DNA of 64,000 nucleotides. Origin: Pelodera strongyloides. Its lineage: Eukaryota; Nematoda; Chromadorea; Rhabditida; Rhabditidae. The notes beneath the pieces were generated by a model. The model saw only the letters and a program-made list of their open reading frames with translations. It was not told the origin of the DNA and did not search any database. The translations under genes were made by a program, and so were the position numbers. Shown piece by piece: positions 35,101-46,339 of this stretch. Position 1 is the first letter of the stretch, and each line of letters begins with the position of its first letter. The stretch is taken from the NCBI GenBank assembly GCA_036852015.1, contig JAANDG010000650.1, positions 1-64,000 on the forward strand. The letters are read 5' to 3'.

Positions 35101-36008
35101 TTAGGCACAGTCAGAACTAGTTTTTGGTACACGCATATGCTCTGAATAAATCCCTTTCATGGTGCATTGTAAATTGAAAATCCATATCATCGAAAGAGTT
35201 CATCTATATACTTTTAAACTATGACTAGCAATTATCTACACATGATTTTTTTTGTGCATACTTAACATGTTTTCATATAAAAAGCCTTGGATAATGGTTT
35301 CACATACTAAAGTATTGAGCAAAATCAGCCAGATAATAAGCATTTCGACTCTTACAAAGAAATTTATTTAAAAAAAAGGTATATCGGGTCGGTTATACAG
35401 CGGTGAAGTAGAAACAGGAAAATACACACACTATTTCTTCTGTCTATTAAAACAAAGAGAAGTAGCTGCTTGCATTAGTAAAGTAGTGGTTGTTCAAACA
35501 TATTAAGCAAAATACGCTGAGAAAAGTATGTGAAGCATTTGTACCTAAATGAGAAAATAACAAATCGAAATGTAAATCAAAGGGAAATAAGAGTATTTGA
35601 ATGGTGAATACACTTAATGATGTCTCCGGGAATTCCCCACGGGACATGGAAGCAAGGGCTCCGGCAAGGAGGAGGTATGGCAGACATATACGTTGAATTA
35701 AATTATCAAATAAGACAATAAGTAGTGCATGGACAATGAAAAAAAACTGATTTTCAATGCCATTGGAGAGCGGTGGTATGAACCGTGTCATGGTAAGAAC
35801 ATGTAAAGAAATATCTTGGAAAGCTCCCGATCTGATTTTTTTCTCCTTCAAGGTTATGGAATAGAGGTAAAAATTAACTTACATGAGCATTACTCAGTTC
35901 TCCACTGCTCGCCCGTTGTCTTCTTTCATGTTCTTCTACGTGAGATTTGAAGTTGTTCATATCAGCAGATGTGAATCCACATTCAGTGCAACATGCACTG
36001 TATTCCAT
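29185..36008 (-). CDS. Hunchback/Ikaros-like C2H2 zinc-finger transcription factor
   Basis: Eleven exons join with all phases agreeing (469 aa): 35883-36008, 34408-34605, 33735-33893, 32707-32861, 32560-32629, 32294-32458, 31962-32102, 29825-29908, 29566-29712, 29368-29453, 29185-29263. Six fingers lie in the N-terminal half: CTECGF..HVEEH, CPHCNFTTYMSQHMKSH, CDICQMQFSQ..HRMRH, CRYCKKRFFRKDQMQEHSMTH, CPVQYCSLQFSQ..HLDETH and CKRCSLLFANS..HFQTKH. Two of them span splice junctions. A KKRR basic motif and a Ser/Pro/Asn-rich linker follow. The C-terminus is a finger pair, CNHCGIVFFDHTLHLLHKGLH and CNLCGHSCGDKYMFTTH, joined by DYDPFR. This is the dimerisation pair of the hunchback/Ikaros family, as in nematode HBL-1, EHN-3 and ZTF-16. 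A nuclear DNA-binding regulator is inferred. The start follows a TTTCAG acceptor at 36,018. Confidence 0.88.
30229..31312. mobile_element. Foldback element with about 280-bp inverted arms in an intron
   Basis: The left arm (about 30,229-30,505) and right arm (about 31,010-31,312) are reverse complements over nearly their whole length, e.g. TTTGCTATCGATGTGGGCGG / its complement, GAACCGAGTTATGGTCCTCG, and AACGAAATATTTAGGCG. About 500 bp of unrelated AT-rich sequence lies between the arms and no transposase is seen. It sits in the 29,909-31,961 intron of the zinc-finger gene. If transcribed with the gene it would form a long hairpin RNA. Confidence 0.85.
31325..31577. mobile_element. Palindromic MITE of about 250 bp
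   Basis: AACGAACTCAGGTAGAGAAA near 31,337 is the complement of TTTCTCTACCTGAGTTCGTT near 31,543. The match extends inwards through GGGATTTACTGA../TCAGCAAATCCG and TGCAATTGC../GCAATTGCA to a short loop. It directly follows the foldback element in the same intron. Confidence 0.8.
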
Positions 36009-36040
36009 TGTAACTAACTGAAATGTTGAACGCATCGTTT

Positions 36041-36496
36041 AAAGGAAGAAGCTCACGGGGTCTAAGTTACATTTTGTTCCTTTTTGTCGAAAGATGGAGG
36101 TGTTAGCTTCCAATGAACATGCCTTATGAAGCACAAGCTTTTAATTAGACGGAATAAAACAGAATAATGCTTTGAGTTCTATCAAAGTTCTTTATCGTAG
36201 CCTTTGTGTCCCGAGGGTATCTGGCTCTTATTGTGTGTCCCGAGTGTATTCTGGATATCAGTTGCATCCCTTATTTTCTTACTGTGTGTCCCGAGGGTAT
36301 AAGTTCATATAGCCAGACACCCTCGGGACACACAATGCGATAAAGAACTTTGATTTAATTCAAAGCATTGTACTGATTTATTCCTTCTAATTAAAAGCTT
36401 GTCCTTCATAAGACATGTTTGTTGGAAACTAACACCAAATTCTTTCAATAAAAAGAAAGGAATTGTACACTTAGATCTCGTGAGACACCTCCTCTA
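36041..36496. mobile_element. Foldback MITE just upstream of the zinc-finger gene
   Basis: The left end (TTTAAAGGAAGAAGCTCACG..) and the complement of the right end (TTAGAGGAGGTGTCTCACGA..) are related, followed in both arms by TAAG..TTCCTTT, CAAGCTTTTAATTAGA and AAAGTTCTTTATCG. The centre contains four copies of GTGTCCCGAG (36,208-36,340), in both orientations. The left end is about 20 bp upstream of the trans-splice acceptor of the zinc-finger gene. A solo end of the family is at 13,859. Confidence 0.8.
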
Positions 36497-37929
36497 AGAA
36501 CCCAAACGAAATAGCAAAGAAATGTTACAAGAGGTTCGAGGACACAAGTGAACCTATTTATGACAGAAACCACAATATGATCATTGCATAATTGTAAATA
36601 AAAAAAAATAAAAAAATAAAAACGGTTAAAGAAGGATTGTTCGGATGAGGGCAAATGAAATGTTTTTAAAGGCTTGATTATTTATTGTAAATCGATTAAA
36701 TTGGAGCATTAATCCTCTAGAAATGGGGGTATTTTTACATACATTTTGCTGGAAACATAGTTCAGCAAAAGAGCACAGAAATTGTTAGAGAGCGGTTGTT
36801 CTAGATGATCAATGGTATGTTGGGATGCAAGGATTTTAACATCTTTTCACAGATTCTCGAATGTTGTCTGTTTGGTAAATGAAGGTTATTTAGGGATGTT
36901 TCACCTGGTAGACAAAGCGGGTAGCTTTCCCGAAACACAATCTCAGATCCAGGGAAGATAATGTCGAGCAAAGGAAGGTTAGCCAAGGTTAACTAAACCA
37001 ATAAAGAGATGCCACCGATATGGTGGGACGCGTGAAAAGACAAACGAAAAAAGAGTAAGCGTGATCTCCGCATAACACGTATTGTACATGCGGTCGGAAA
37101 ACAAAATTTCCTGAAGAATATATACGTGCAATATTCAAGCAGTTTGGTTAAACAATTTTTCTGCAATAGCTCTCAGAGAAAGACATCATATAAATAACAC
37201 CCAACATTAAATAAAAGTTTGAGATATCTTCGATTAAAACGCTGGATAATCGCTCGTTGCATAGTTTCTTATTTAAACTTATTTCACGCCTCGGGGAAGC
37301 TTGTTTGTAGTGTAAGTTTTCGGCGTGAATGGAAACCTTGGGTTGCCCTTGGGCACTCTCCGAACTGTCCACATAAGAGAGTAGTGGGACTGCCTGGGCC
37401 AGCAGCCCTGTTTGACCCCGTCGCTTCCGCCAAGAGAACGGTCAAACATACGTCCTGAATTGACCCTCTGAGGACAACAGAGTACACATCTCAGGACGGG
37501 AAGAGGATTTACTCTCTTTCAGCCCTCAAGGTAAGAAATGGGCACCAGTATAGAAAAAGGAGTTTAGAATACAAAGCTTCAACATACGTATGGAATTAAA
37601 CCGATAATGGTCTTGCAACATTCCCTACCATAATTGCCGAACATGAGGGAAAAAAATCAAGGCTGGGGGAGGTATATCTCTGTGAAGAATTTGGGGTGTT
37701 ATCCCTAGAAAGCTACACGACCTTGGAATTTCATGAACTGGGCAGTTTTTAGTGGAAGAGTAATTTTTAACAGTCAACGTGTAAGATACAGCGCGTTGAG
37801 AGATGGGTTTGGTTATTAAGTATCGAACACAAAATGGAGTCGAAAACAGACAGATATGAAATGTAACATGATGCATTCAAATGTGGGGTCATGTGACAAA
37901 TCGAAGCAACATTTCACCGTATATTTCAC

Positions 37930-37970
37930 TATATATATATAATATATATATATATGTATGTACATATAAT
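37930..37970. repeat. (TA)n microsatellite
   Basis: About 40 bp of alternating TA with one interruption. Confidence 0.9.
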
Positions 37971-40900
37971 ATCCGTTCCATCAGCTATTGCATATGTGAC
38001 AGTAATAGAAGTCAAAGTAAGGGCCCTATTTGATGCGTCGATTCCACCGGGACCGGCGTGGCCTACAGTGGGCCTCAAAGGTGCATCCAAGCATTAAAGT
38101 ACAAAACGAAAATCCGGGCACCGTGTAATCACGCGCGTTCATTAGTTAGACCAATTAGATGTGTTAGTGAAGAGGCAAATCTGTGCCCATGTCATTATTC
38201 CGCATCGTCACCACATTTCCCCTTGTATCATATGCACATCTATTTCTCTTGTTTCAAAGCGATATCTAAGCCAAACTCGGACGAAATCTCTGGGGAAGGT
38301 GAATGCTGAGGACTGATACCTAGCTATTGATAAACCAGGATCCAGTCCTGCGGGTGTGTTATAGCATGCTTTTCCCCTCGTTGCCATTGGTATGCTTGCC
38401 CAGCAGGAAGACTTAATTGAAGTGTCGCAGACTGGGTGAAAGTGAAATTCGACAGAAAACGGCAGCATACAAAAGAAAAGTCTTGCTTGGTGTAGAGAGC
38501 AGAACTAATATCCCAACAATTTTTTTCCTATAAACATCTCCTAAATAGTGTGTGTTGGCTGACAATAATTGATGTTTAATTTAAAAAAAACTCATAGGTG
38601 AAAAAAGTGAAGTTTTTATTACGCCGAGAAATGCTGCGCTGCGAAAACCCATGTACAAATGGTATGAAACTGTGGAAGTTAATTGCGGTACATACTCATG
38701 TACGAATGTGTAATCACAAATCCACAACTGCACCTGTTCAACAGCCATAAACTGGAGTTGTGTCTCCGGAATAATATTCGTTTTCCAGTTTTCTTATATG
38801 CGGGATGCAATAATGTAGATATTACGTGCAACAAAAACGTGAAATGCAACTTGATATACGGGATAATTTTCGAAACTTTAAGTGTTAATTAGGACTCGAC
38901 TCGTTATTTCACTGAATGGGAATAAGTTCTGTCAGGGCAGAGATTAAATCAAAAATATTTCAGCACATGTCATAATGCATTCGTCATACAAGGAACATGG
39001 CCACGATACAACTCGGAAATTTACGAATGTAGAGGTAAAACACTACGTTGTCCTAATTAAAATATAATCAATTAATACTCGGATGAAACCAAAACTATCG
39101 CGCTAACAAAGGAAACTGTTTCATAACAGAACCACTGGACATGTTGTGATACGGTATAGCTTTGCGAGGCGAAACATTTTTACAAAGGAACTCGAAACGC
39201 GAATTCGGGCGAAGGAAAATCAGACGTCATTCGCCAAAATAATACGTCTGGAAATTTAAAAATAAAATAGCCCTGTGGTGGCGTTCAAGCGATATATTCT
39301 TGATTCATCTATTGTTTGTTTCAAATAAGTTTATCAATTTAGCAAGCAGCGGTAGTGAAACTAATTATGAATTACTTTCCCAGTAATGGATTGTTACTTT
39401 GTATGGTAGGTGTTCAATTACTAAATAATATATAATTGTCTCAGAGTAAGGCAAGAAAACTAGATAAAGAAGCCATAAGTGGAGCAGCATTCACTTTAAA
39501 TGGGATGAACTAAGATCTCCTTAACTGTTGTGGCAGTGCATAGACTGTGGCAACCAACTACATACCACTGCGTAAGTTTCTGTTGTCTATTGGTAAGTTG
39601 TGAAGCTGTAATGCTGTCGGACAGGTTCGGGTTGTCTGTATCGACCTGCGGGACTGCAAGGGACTGTCGTTGATTGGAGACTGGTGGATTAGGACCGTCC
39701 GCGGGTGATTATCCTCTGCCCCGCGCAACAAAATCCCAGCCCATTGTGGGAGTATCATGGCTTGCCATTCACAGCGCATACAATACACTACTGGATTGAA
39801 AAGAGTGGCGAAAAGCTCTACAATCCTGGTACAGGTTTCGATCGACATGACTTAATACAGTACAAAGTAACGTTATCTATCAGCTATACAAACGGAATCA
39901 CCATGGGTTATATGATAAATAGCAGGGTTGGTCGTGTAATAAATGCATGAAGCCAATGAACTCAAAGATGATGTCAAGAAGCTGGGCTAAAACTTTTGGT
40001 CCACATGGGCAGAATAGGTTGTCGATATTGTTCTGTCTAGTTAGTTGCTTAGCTTTACCGTAGTAAATAACTAATGCATGAATATAGTTTTGTTGGATGA
40101 CGCGGTGTGGTCGGCTATGGCATTGTATTGTATGTCTGGTAAGCGTGGGCGAGAACAAGCCCCGTTGTTCAACTATAACCCATAATAGACCGGTAAGTAC
40201 TCCACAGAGGCAATGCAATGGCAGGCCAAAAAATAGGGAGTGAAAGCAGGGTCACCGAGAGTGAGAGGCTTGAATGCAACTGGCAGTAAGTACCCAGCGA
40301 ATGGAGAATGAGACTCAGGTTTTCTCAAGGTCAAAGGTCATCTGTAAAAAAAGCCTCCAAAGTTCGCCTTGAGGCTCCTTTGCAAGGCACTTGTGTGTAT
40401 TGTATTGATGCTCTAGGCACATAACTCAAAAAGGTACTTTAGTTCGCAGTTTAATTGTGAGTATATGTTGCCATGCGATGAGAAATTCGTCAAGAGTTGC
40501 AGGCCAATAAAATGGCGCGAAACGAAGAAGGCAGCCTTCGTTGTCAGTGCAATCTGATTGTGAGTAATCAGTTAGGCAGTGCGTGAAGTTGCTGACATGT
40601 CATGCCGTGGTCAGTGGACTGTATCTGGAAGTCGAATAGAGTTTTCACCTTGGATCAGGGAAGGTCGTCTCTCTCTCTTTACTCACTCACACAACTCTCG
40701 AATGAACAGATCACAATCGGGGAAAAAGAGAAAAAAAACGTTCAAAAAAGTAGATTTGAACGCATTCCCCACCCTCCCAGAAAATATCTGAACGAGACAA
40801 TAAGAGAATAAAAAAACAGCCACAAATCACGAGAAGAAATTGCCAAATGCCAATTTCATTTCATTTTAGTAACTTTTTAGTGAACCTGGACTCTTTTAAT

Positions 40901-41379
40901 ATTTCCACAGAGGTTAATGCCTGAAGGTCTTGAGCCATGAGTATTTTCTGTCATCGCATATTTTGATGAGCTTGAAGTCGGGGCTAAAAATTGGGCTTAC
41001 AAAGTGTGCTTTCGAATTGTCACTCAACAGTCACAGGCCTCAGCAGAGGAATGATTCGTCTAAGGAAACTACGTGAATGTGAACGCAGAGAGGGAGAATA
41101 TTCCGAATGTAAGTGCACGAAAACGATTGAAGATATATGTGCGTGTTCATACACATGTTGCAATTGATCATAGACCGTTTAATGAAAGTGTTTTCCCCCC
41201 CGACGTAGATCTCAGTTCTTTTCCTATTTCTTCAAAAATATCGGTTTCTCTACGCTAACTTTTTGTCGTAGTTTAGACCCTTTCTAAGAGATAATGAGAA
41301 TTTCGAAGTTTACGTCTTTATTCGGCAGTATGCCTATATTAGTATACCGCTTATTTACAATGAAAAGAAGAGCAAACTT

Positions 41380-41890
41380 AAAGGGACGGGGTCATCATCA
41401 TCCCCTTTTAAATTTTTGTATTACTACCAAAATCGTTCACAAAAAAAAAATAAAACAATCACAGAACGATGCTCCTCGCGGAAGAAGCTTCCTTTATTGG
41501 AAACTTCTTGATCGGAAGCTAAAGTCTAAAAGCAAAAAGAATACCGTACACAGATAAGGGGATTATTAGGGGAATTAGCGAAGTTACACTACCGGACAAA
41601 ATTCAAAAGTGTATCATTTAATCCGCTAGTGAGTGATTAATTATGTTCTGCCGAGTGTAGTTTGTAACTTGGATAATTGCCACAATAATCCCCTCGGCGT
41701 GTACGGTATTTGTTTTTGCTTTTAGATTTTAGATTTTAATTTCCGATCAAGAAGTTTCCAATAAACGAAGCTCCTTCCGCGAGGAGCATCGTTCTGCGAT
41801 TGTTTTATTATTTTTTATGTAAATGATTTTGGTAGTATTATCAATAAATTTTTTTAAAAAGGGGGTGATTCGAGATGATCTCATCCCTTT
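41380..41890. mobile_element. MITE with long inverted arms and TTTAAAGGGA tips
   Basis: The left arm begins TTAAAGGGACGGGGTCATCA and the complement of the right arm begins TTTAAAGGGATGAGATCATC. The arms run about 190 bp each and include AATCGTTC, GATGCTCCTCGCGGAAGAAG and AATAATCCCCT-type blocks, with about 120 bp between them. The left tip is nearly the same as the tip of the 2.9-kb element at 3863 (AAGGGACGCGGTCA), though the rest of the sequence differs. Confidence 0.85.
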
Positions 41891-42189
41891 AAAGTAAAAA
41901 GGTAGTCACCGAGGAAAACCTCCCTTATACTGTCACATTTCCCGATTATAGTTTCGTGCGTGTGAGCAGGTCATGATTTCTCCTTTATACTATTAACCTA
42001 AATTAAACACTTCCCCTTATTTTTACAGTGAAAACATTACCTAAATGACTACCTGTGGCTGAAACAATTTAGTGCGAACAGCAATCAAACAATGCACACT
42101 AAAACGAACAACGAGTTTATTTCATGCTCGCGGTGGTCTGTTTTATTTCGCTTAGTTCTTCTTGCTTCCCCTCTTGCTATATCGACAAG

Positions 42190-43252
42190 TCAGACCATGG
42201 CCTTAGTCTTCCGACCACTCTTATTCCTACCGTACCACCTGCAAATGAATGTTAGGTCAAATTATCGTATATATGGACTTTGTATATAATTGTTTGCGCT
42301 ATAAATATTCGTTTTTACCTGGAAGACCTGCAAGTGACCTTCTTGGAAATACGTTTGTTGTCCTTCTCAATAGTCTGAAGAAAAGTTGGTTAAAAAGGTG
42401 GAAAGAGCACAAAAGTTATCTATATGTGAAGTAATATTAATAATCCACCACTCACTAACCTGTCCCTTGGAATTGACGAGCTTGACTGAATATCCCTTCT
42501 TATGCGGGCATGTAATGGTTACTCTTCTGGACCCGTGTCTTTTACTGAATAAACAAGTGTTCCGACTTTCGTCTCAATATCTTTTGAAAATAATATTAAA
42601 CTCAAACTTCTTTAATACATACCCAATGGAGATGTGGATGCAGCGGGATTTTCCATGACATTTGCCCTTAAGATACCGAGAACGGCATGCTGAACATAAG
42701 TGCATCATTACTACTCGCTAGGAGCCACTACCGTCAGACTCTAAGCAAACATTTTCCGTGAAAAGAAACAACTGGATTAGCAAATTGTATCCAAGATAAT
42801 ATTTTACTATGAATGTTAACTCACAAGCGCCACGGTGGTAGAAGATTTGGTTGAAAATCTACAAATATTTGGTTATCAAATTATGTAAATATAAAGGAGA
42901 CATTTCCGAACGTGAATGACCACGGAAATCATCCACTTCTCGATCTTACTGCTTGACTCATTTTATCTGTTGTTTTGTTTCAACTATTGTATTGCACTCG
43001 AATAAAAGTTTTTCCTTGCTTTAAAAAGAAGGATTGCAATTGAGAAACCTTCGCACAAACTCTAACTCTCATTGTCAAAGAACGAACCGGACGTGTTGCT
43101 GGGCGTGGATAGTATTGTCCGCTTGGTGGCGTATTCCGCGGGTAGGATCCTCCTGATGGATATGAATTATATTGAGTCTTGGGGGAAGCCGCAGGAACCC
43201 CATAGCCTGCCAGGGCCGTTCCAACCAGAGCGAGAAACACACACAAATGCAT
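42190..43252 (-). CDS. Secreted cysteine-containing protein, paralogue 1 (no acidic exon)
   Basis: Six exons join in frame: 43088-43252, 42825-42858, 42623-42689, 42460-42544, 42319-42374, 42190-42238 (151 aa). Exon 1 gives a signal peptide (MHLCVFLALVGTALA) followed by a Tyr/Gly/Pro/Ser-rich stretch (GYGVPAASP.. YPSGGSYPR). The later exons are basic with few cysteines: CRSRYLKGKCHGKSRC, VTITCPHKKGYSV, KKVTC. Each exon aligns in position and phase with the two paralogues downstream, but the Asp/Ser exon 3 is absent; a candidate remnant at about 42,740 would give an immediate stop. A TATTCAG acceptor touches the ATG, as for spliced-leader trans-splicing. Function unknown; a secreted matrix-like or glandular product is a guess. 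Confidence 0.8.
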
Positions 43253-44893
43253 CTGAATATAGGGAATTTTGATGTTTTTGTAGAGATCAGGCGCGCCAGC
43301 TGCTTAAAAACTTTAGAAGTATGGCTAAAGCTTAATAATGAAGAAAACATGCTCAAATTTCATTCTATTTCCTACAAGTTCCCCCACTTTATATGGGATT
43401 CTCCACAACCTTGTGACGCTTTGTTATGTCTCTCAACAGAAAGAAAACTGAATCAAATTCTGTGAAATTGAGACATCGTCAACACAAACCACTAAAGGGA
43501 ACTACAAAAACAAAATTGGTCACAAGCTCACAGTATGCGTCTGCAAAAGAACATCCGATGATTTTCATTCTGAATAAACATCAGGCCATTTAAAGATTAA
43601 TCAAAACATGTTCAATAAAGATTTATTGATTACATTCAAAGTACATAATCAAAAGGCAACCCTAAGACGGCAATGCGTATAAAAACATCCCATACTGACA
43701 AGGGGGCCCTAGTGTATGTTCATATTTCTAGTAACAAGTAAGCAAATAAATACTACGTGAGCAAATATAACAAGTAAGCAAATAAATACTATATGTTCTG
43801 TATCAAACTACACTAACAAAACCTGTGGGAGGGAGGAGATTTAGATCGCGGGTCAAGATCATGCAATAGACGTTTTTGAAGGTGTTTGTAGAAAGTACAT
43901 ATTATTAACATGGTTGGTGTAGTGGATATTCTCAAATGAAGGCAAGAAAGCAGTATATGTATTACATAGCTATTAGTTTTCATTGTTTGGGCCCAAAAAC
44001 GATTTCACCAATTCTCCCCTCAAATATGCGATTGACTATTCACCATGTCTATTGAGCGCTGCCAACATCAAGCAGAGAAGAAGAACTTCGACCATACAGT
44101 TTATTATGTACAATGATGCTATTTTAACGCGTTTCATCCTCTGGCAAAGAAGCGGTTGTTCACATGCAATTTTCTTTTACCATTTATATGTATCCTATAA
44201 TTTTGTGATATACATCCTGTGCTGTTATTTCGGAAATAAATACATAAATAAATACATTTGCTCGGTTTGCGAGTTATTGCCCCAAGTTACGGGATCCATA
44301 TGCTAACAATACGCGTGCTGTACTGGAGCCTTGTAACGTAACGGGAAAATGGATGGAAATGAACACTGTGCTAGTATCTGCCATAAAGGAAAGTGAGGAT
44401 TATGTTAGTAACTGATGTTCCCACAAAATCGAAGATGGTAATATGTGGAACTCGTCGCCTACTGCTCAGGACCTCCGCGGAACATGTCATAAGCACACTT
44501 TGAAACTACCACCCTTGAATAAAGGAGCGCGGTCTTGAAGTCTAACAGATTTATTTATTTGTTTATTTAAATATATATGATTATTGAATCATGTCGGTTA
44601 TTTGAGGAATACACGATTTCGGAGAATTTCTATTTTATTTTATCGTTCTTAATAATTATTGAATTTATTCCATCCGATACAATGAAATCTACAACAGGCC
44701 TCTTATTTTTTGACCATAAATATAGTAGTGGTACGCGCGGAGATGCATATATCCATTGTTTATTTCTTCCAGCATTATGGTGATGCAAGGTGCTTACTGA
44801 AAATTGATGTGCTTTCTTTGAGTGTCTGTGTTATACATTTTGTGTATGCATTAATCGTAACTCCCTCTTTCATATGGAAAACACATCATTTAT
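43253..44893. other. Spacer between paralogues 1 and 2
   Basis: No gene seen. The part just upstream of paralogue 1 (about 43,360-43,490) resembles 46,690-46,830 upstream of paralogue 2 (TGTGA-GCTTTGTT-TGTC-TCAACAGAAA), consistent with duplication of promoter-side sequence. Confidence 0.55.
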
Positions 44894-46333
44894 TCAAATA
44901 TTTTTGTAATATCTGCAAACAAGTCCTTGAGCCTTCACCTTCTTTCCATTAGCGGGCTTGGCCATCCATCTAAAAACATTACTTTTTGATGGGTTGATTA
45001 TGAAAAAGTCTACAACAAATGTTCATCACATTTTCATGCGCTGTCTTGACGCACTATTGATACATCGCTCACTTGTTGGAGTTGCACGAAATCTTCTTGT
45101 GAATGTGAGTCAGTCCAATTGCGAGTACCTGGAAGGAAAGGATAGTTTACATGAATACACATCAAAACACGGACTTCCATTTTATCAGTTAGAAAAAAAT
45201 ATGTTTGTGCGGAATGGACACAAGCGCAGATAGATTACCTACATGTCACCAAGGCAGTTCATTTTTTAACAGACAGTAGTGTAATCGAACCTGTCCCTTG
45301 TAGTTTTCCAGCTTGGCAGTGTATTTTCTGATGGGTTTGCAGTTCACAACAGCAGCACAACGGCTTCCTTTCACAAAGCTGCAAACAGAATAGCTAGTAT
45401 TGTTTACACATGAATAGGTGAAAACTATGCAAATAATACTTCGAGTAAAGAACTTATCAACTTAACTACACGAAACGCAGATCACCAAAAGCAAAGAAAC
45501 TCACTCGATATCGGGATGTCTGCATCCCTTTTTGCCTTTGCAGTTTCCTTTCAGAAGACTTTCGCGACAACGGCCTGCAATATGTTGTTATATGCATACT
45601 TTATCTCTTCGAACACCTTAAGAAGCTGTAAAGGGTTACCCTCGAAACTGCTGCTTACATATATCAGAACTGGCAATCAGTTTATAATTCCTATGATATA
45701 TGATTTTTTTACTAATAAAACTGTATTGATTTCCGAGCGGTTCTCAAGGGTACGGATATCTATCCAATGTCCCACTAGCGCATAATAATTTCATTACTCA
45801 ATAAATACATCAATTTACATAAATTATATGCTGCAACTAAGAGAAAGTAACTACAAAAGTTTCTTACACTTGTGTTCTTCAGAGCTAGAGCTGGAATCGG
45901 AATCCGAGGAGGAGTCGGAGTCAGAATCTGAACACGAAACAGTGTCGTTGAGATGATATGTAAATGTCTTTTGAATTGTTCAATAAATGTGTTTGTTTGT
46001 GGACACACTCGTTTCCTGAACTCACCGCTTGATGATTCCCAGCTGTGAGGGTAATAGAACGGATTCGAAATCTGAAACGATTCGCGTAAATAGTGACTAA
46101 TAAGTTAAAGACCGAGAAAATGCTTGAGGCGTAAACTGAATTTAGGAACAACTCACAGGACGGACTACGGGAGCCGGGATGTATCCAGTGTTGTAGCCTC
46201 CACCGTAAGAAGGAGCGCTGCCGTATCCATTGTTGTTGTATCCAGAATCTCTGGCGGGGGGTTGTGCTGCGGGAAGTCCATATCCAGCAAGGGCGACTCC
46301 AACAAGGCAAAGAGCAGCAATGACGGAATACAT
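44894..46333 (-). CDS. Secreted Tyr/Gly-rich, acidic, cysteine-containing protein, paralogue 2
   Basis: Seven exons join in frame: 46157-46333, 46026-46071, 45868-45927, 45505-45574, 45291-45378, 45073-45128, 44894-44969 (190 aa). Layout: signal peptide (MYSVIAALCLVGVALA, about 1-16); Tyr/Gly/Asn/Pro-rich region (GYNNNGYGSAPSYGGGYNTG); an aromatic joint (SNPFYYPHSW); an acidic run DSDSDSSSDSDSSSSSEE encoded by one 60-nt exon; then basic exons with CRCRES..GNCKGKKGC, KGSRCAAVVNCKPIRK, KKISC and CRYYK. The acidic run is a good casein-kinase-like phosphorylation or cation-binding stretch. The acceptor GTTCAG abuts the ATG. Nearly identical to paralogue 3, introns included, so the duplication is recent. 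No known family recognised. Confidence 0.85.
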
Positions 46334-46339
46334 CTGAAC

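Larger units (their letters stand above)
36500..42189. other. Spacer without recognisable genes
   Basis: About 5.7 kb with only short unrelated frames. It contains a (TA)n tract at 37,930-37,970, a somewhat GC-richer patch at 37,320-37,500 that may be an old mobile-element fragment, and a MITE at 41,380-41,890. Nothing else is supportable. Confidence 0.5.

Noticed and set aside
36200..36345. Repeated GTGTCCCGAGG motifs as a CRISPR-like array
   Set aside because: The copies are few, in both orientations, irregularly spaced and inside a eukaryotic foldback element.
39558..40218. Overlapping frames on both strands near 39.6-40.2 kb
   Set aside because: No domains, no consistent splice sites; probably chance in slightly GC-richer spacer.
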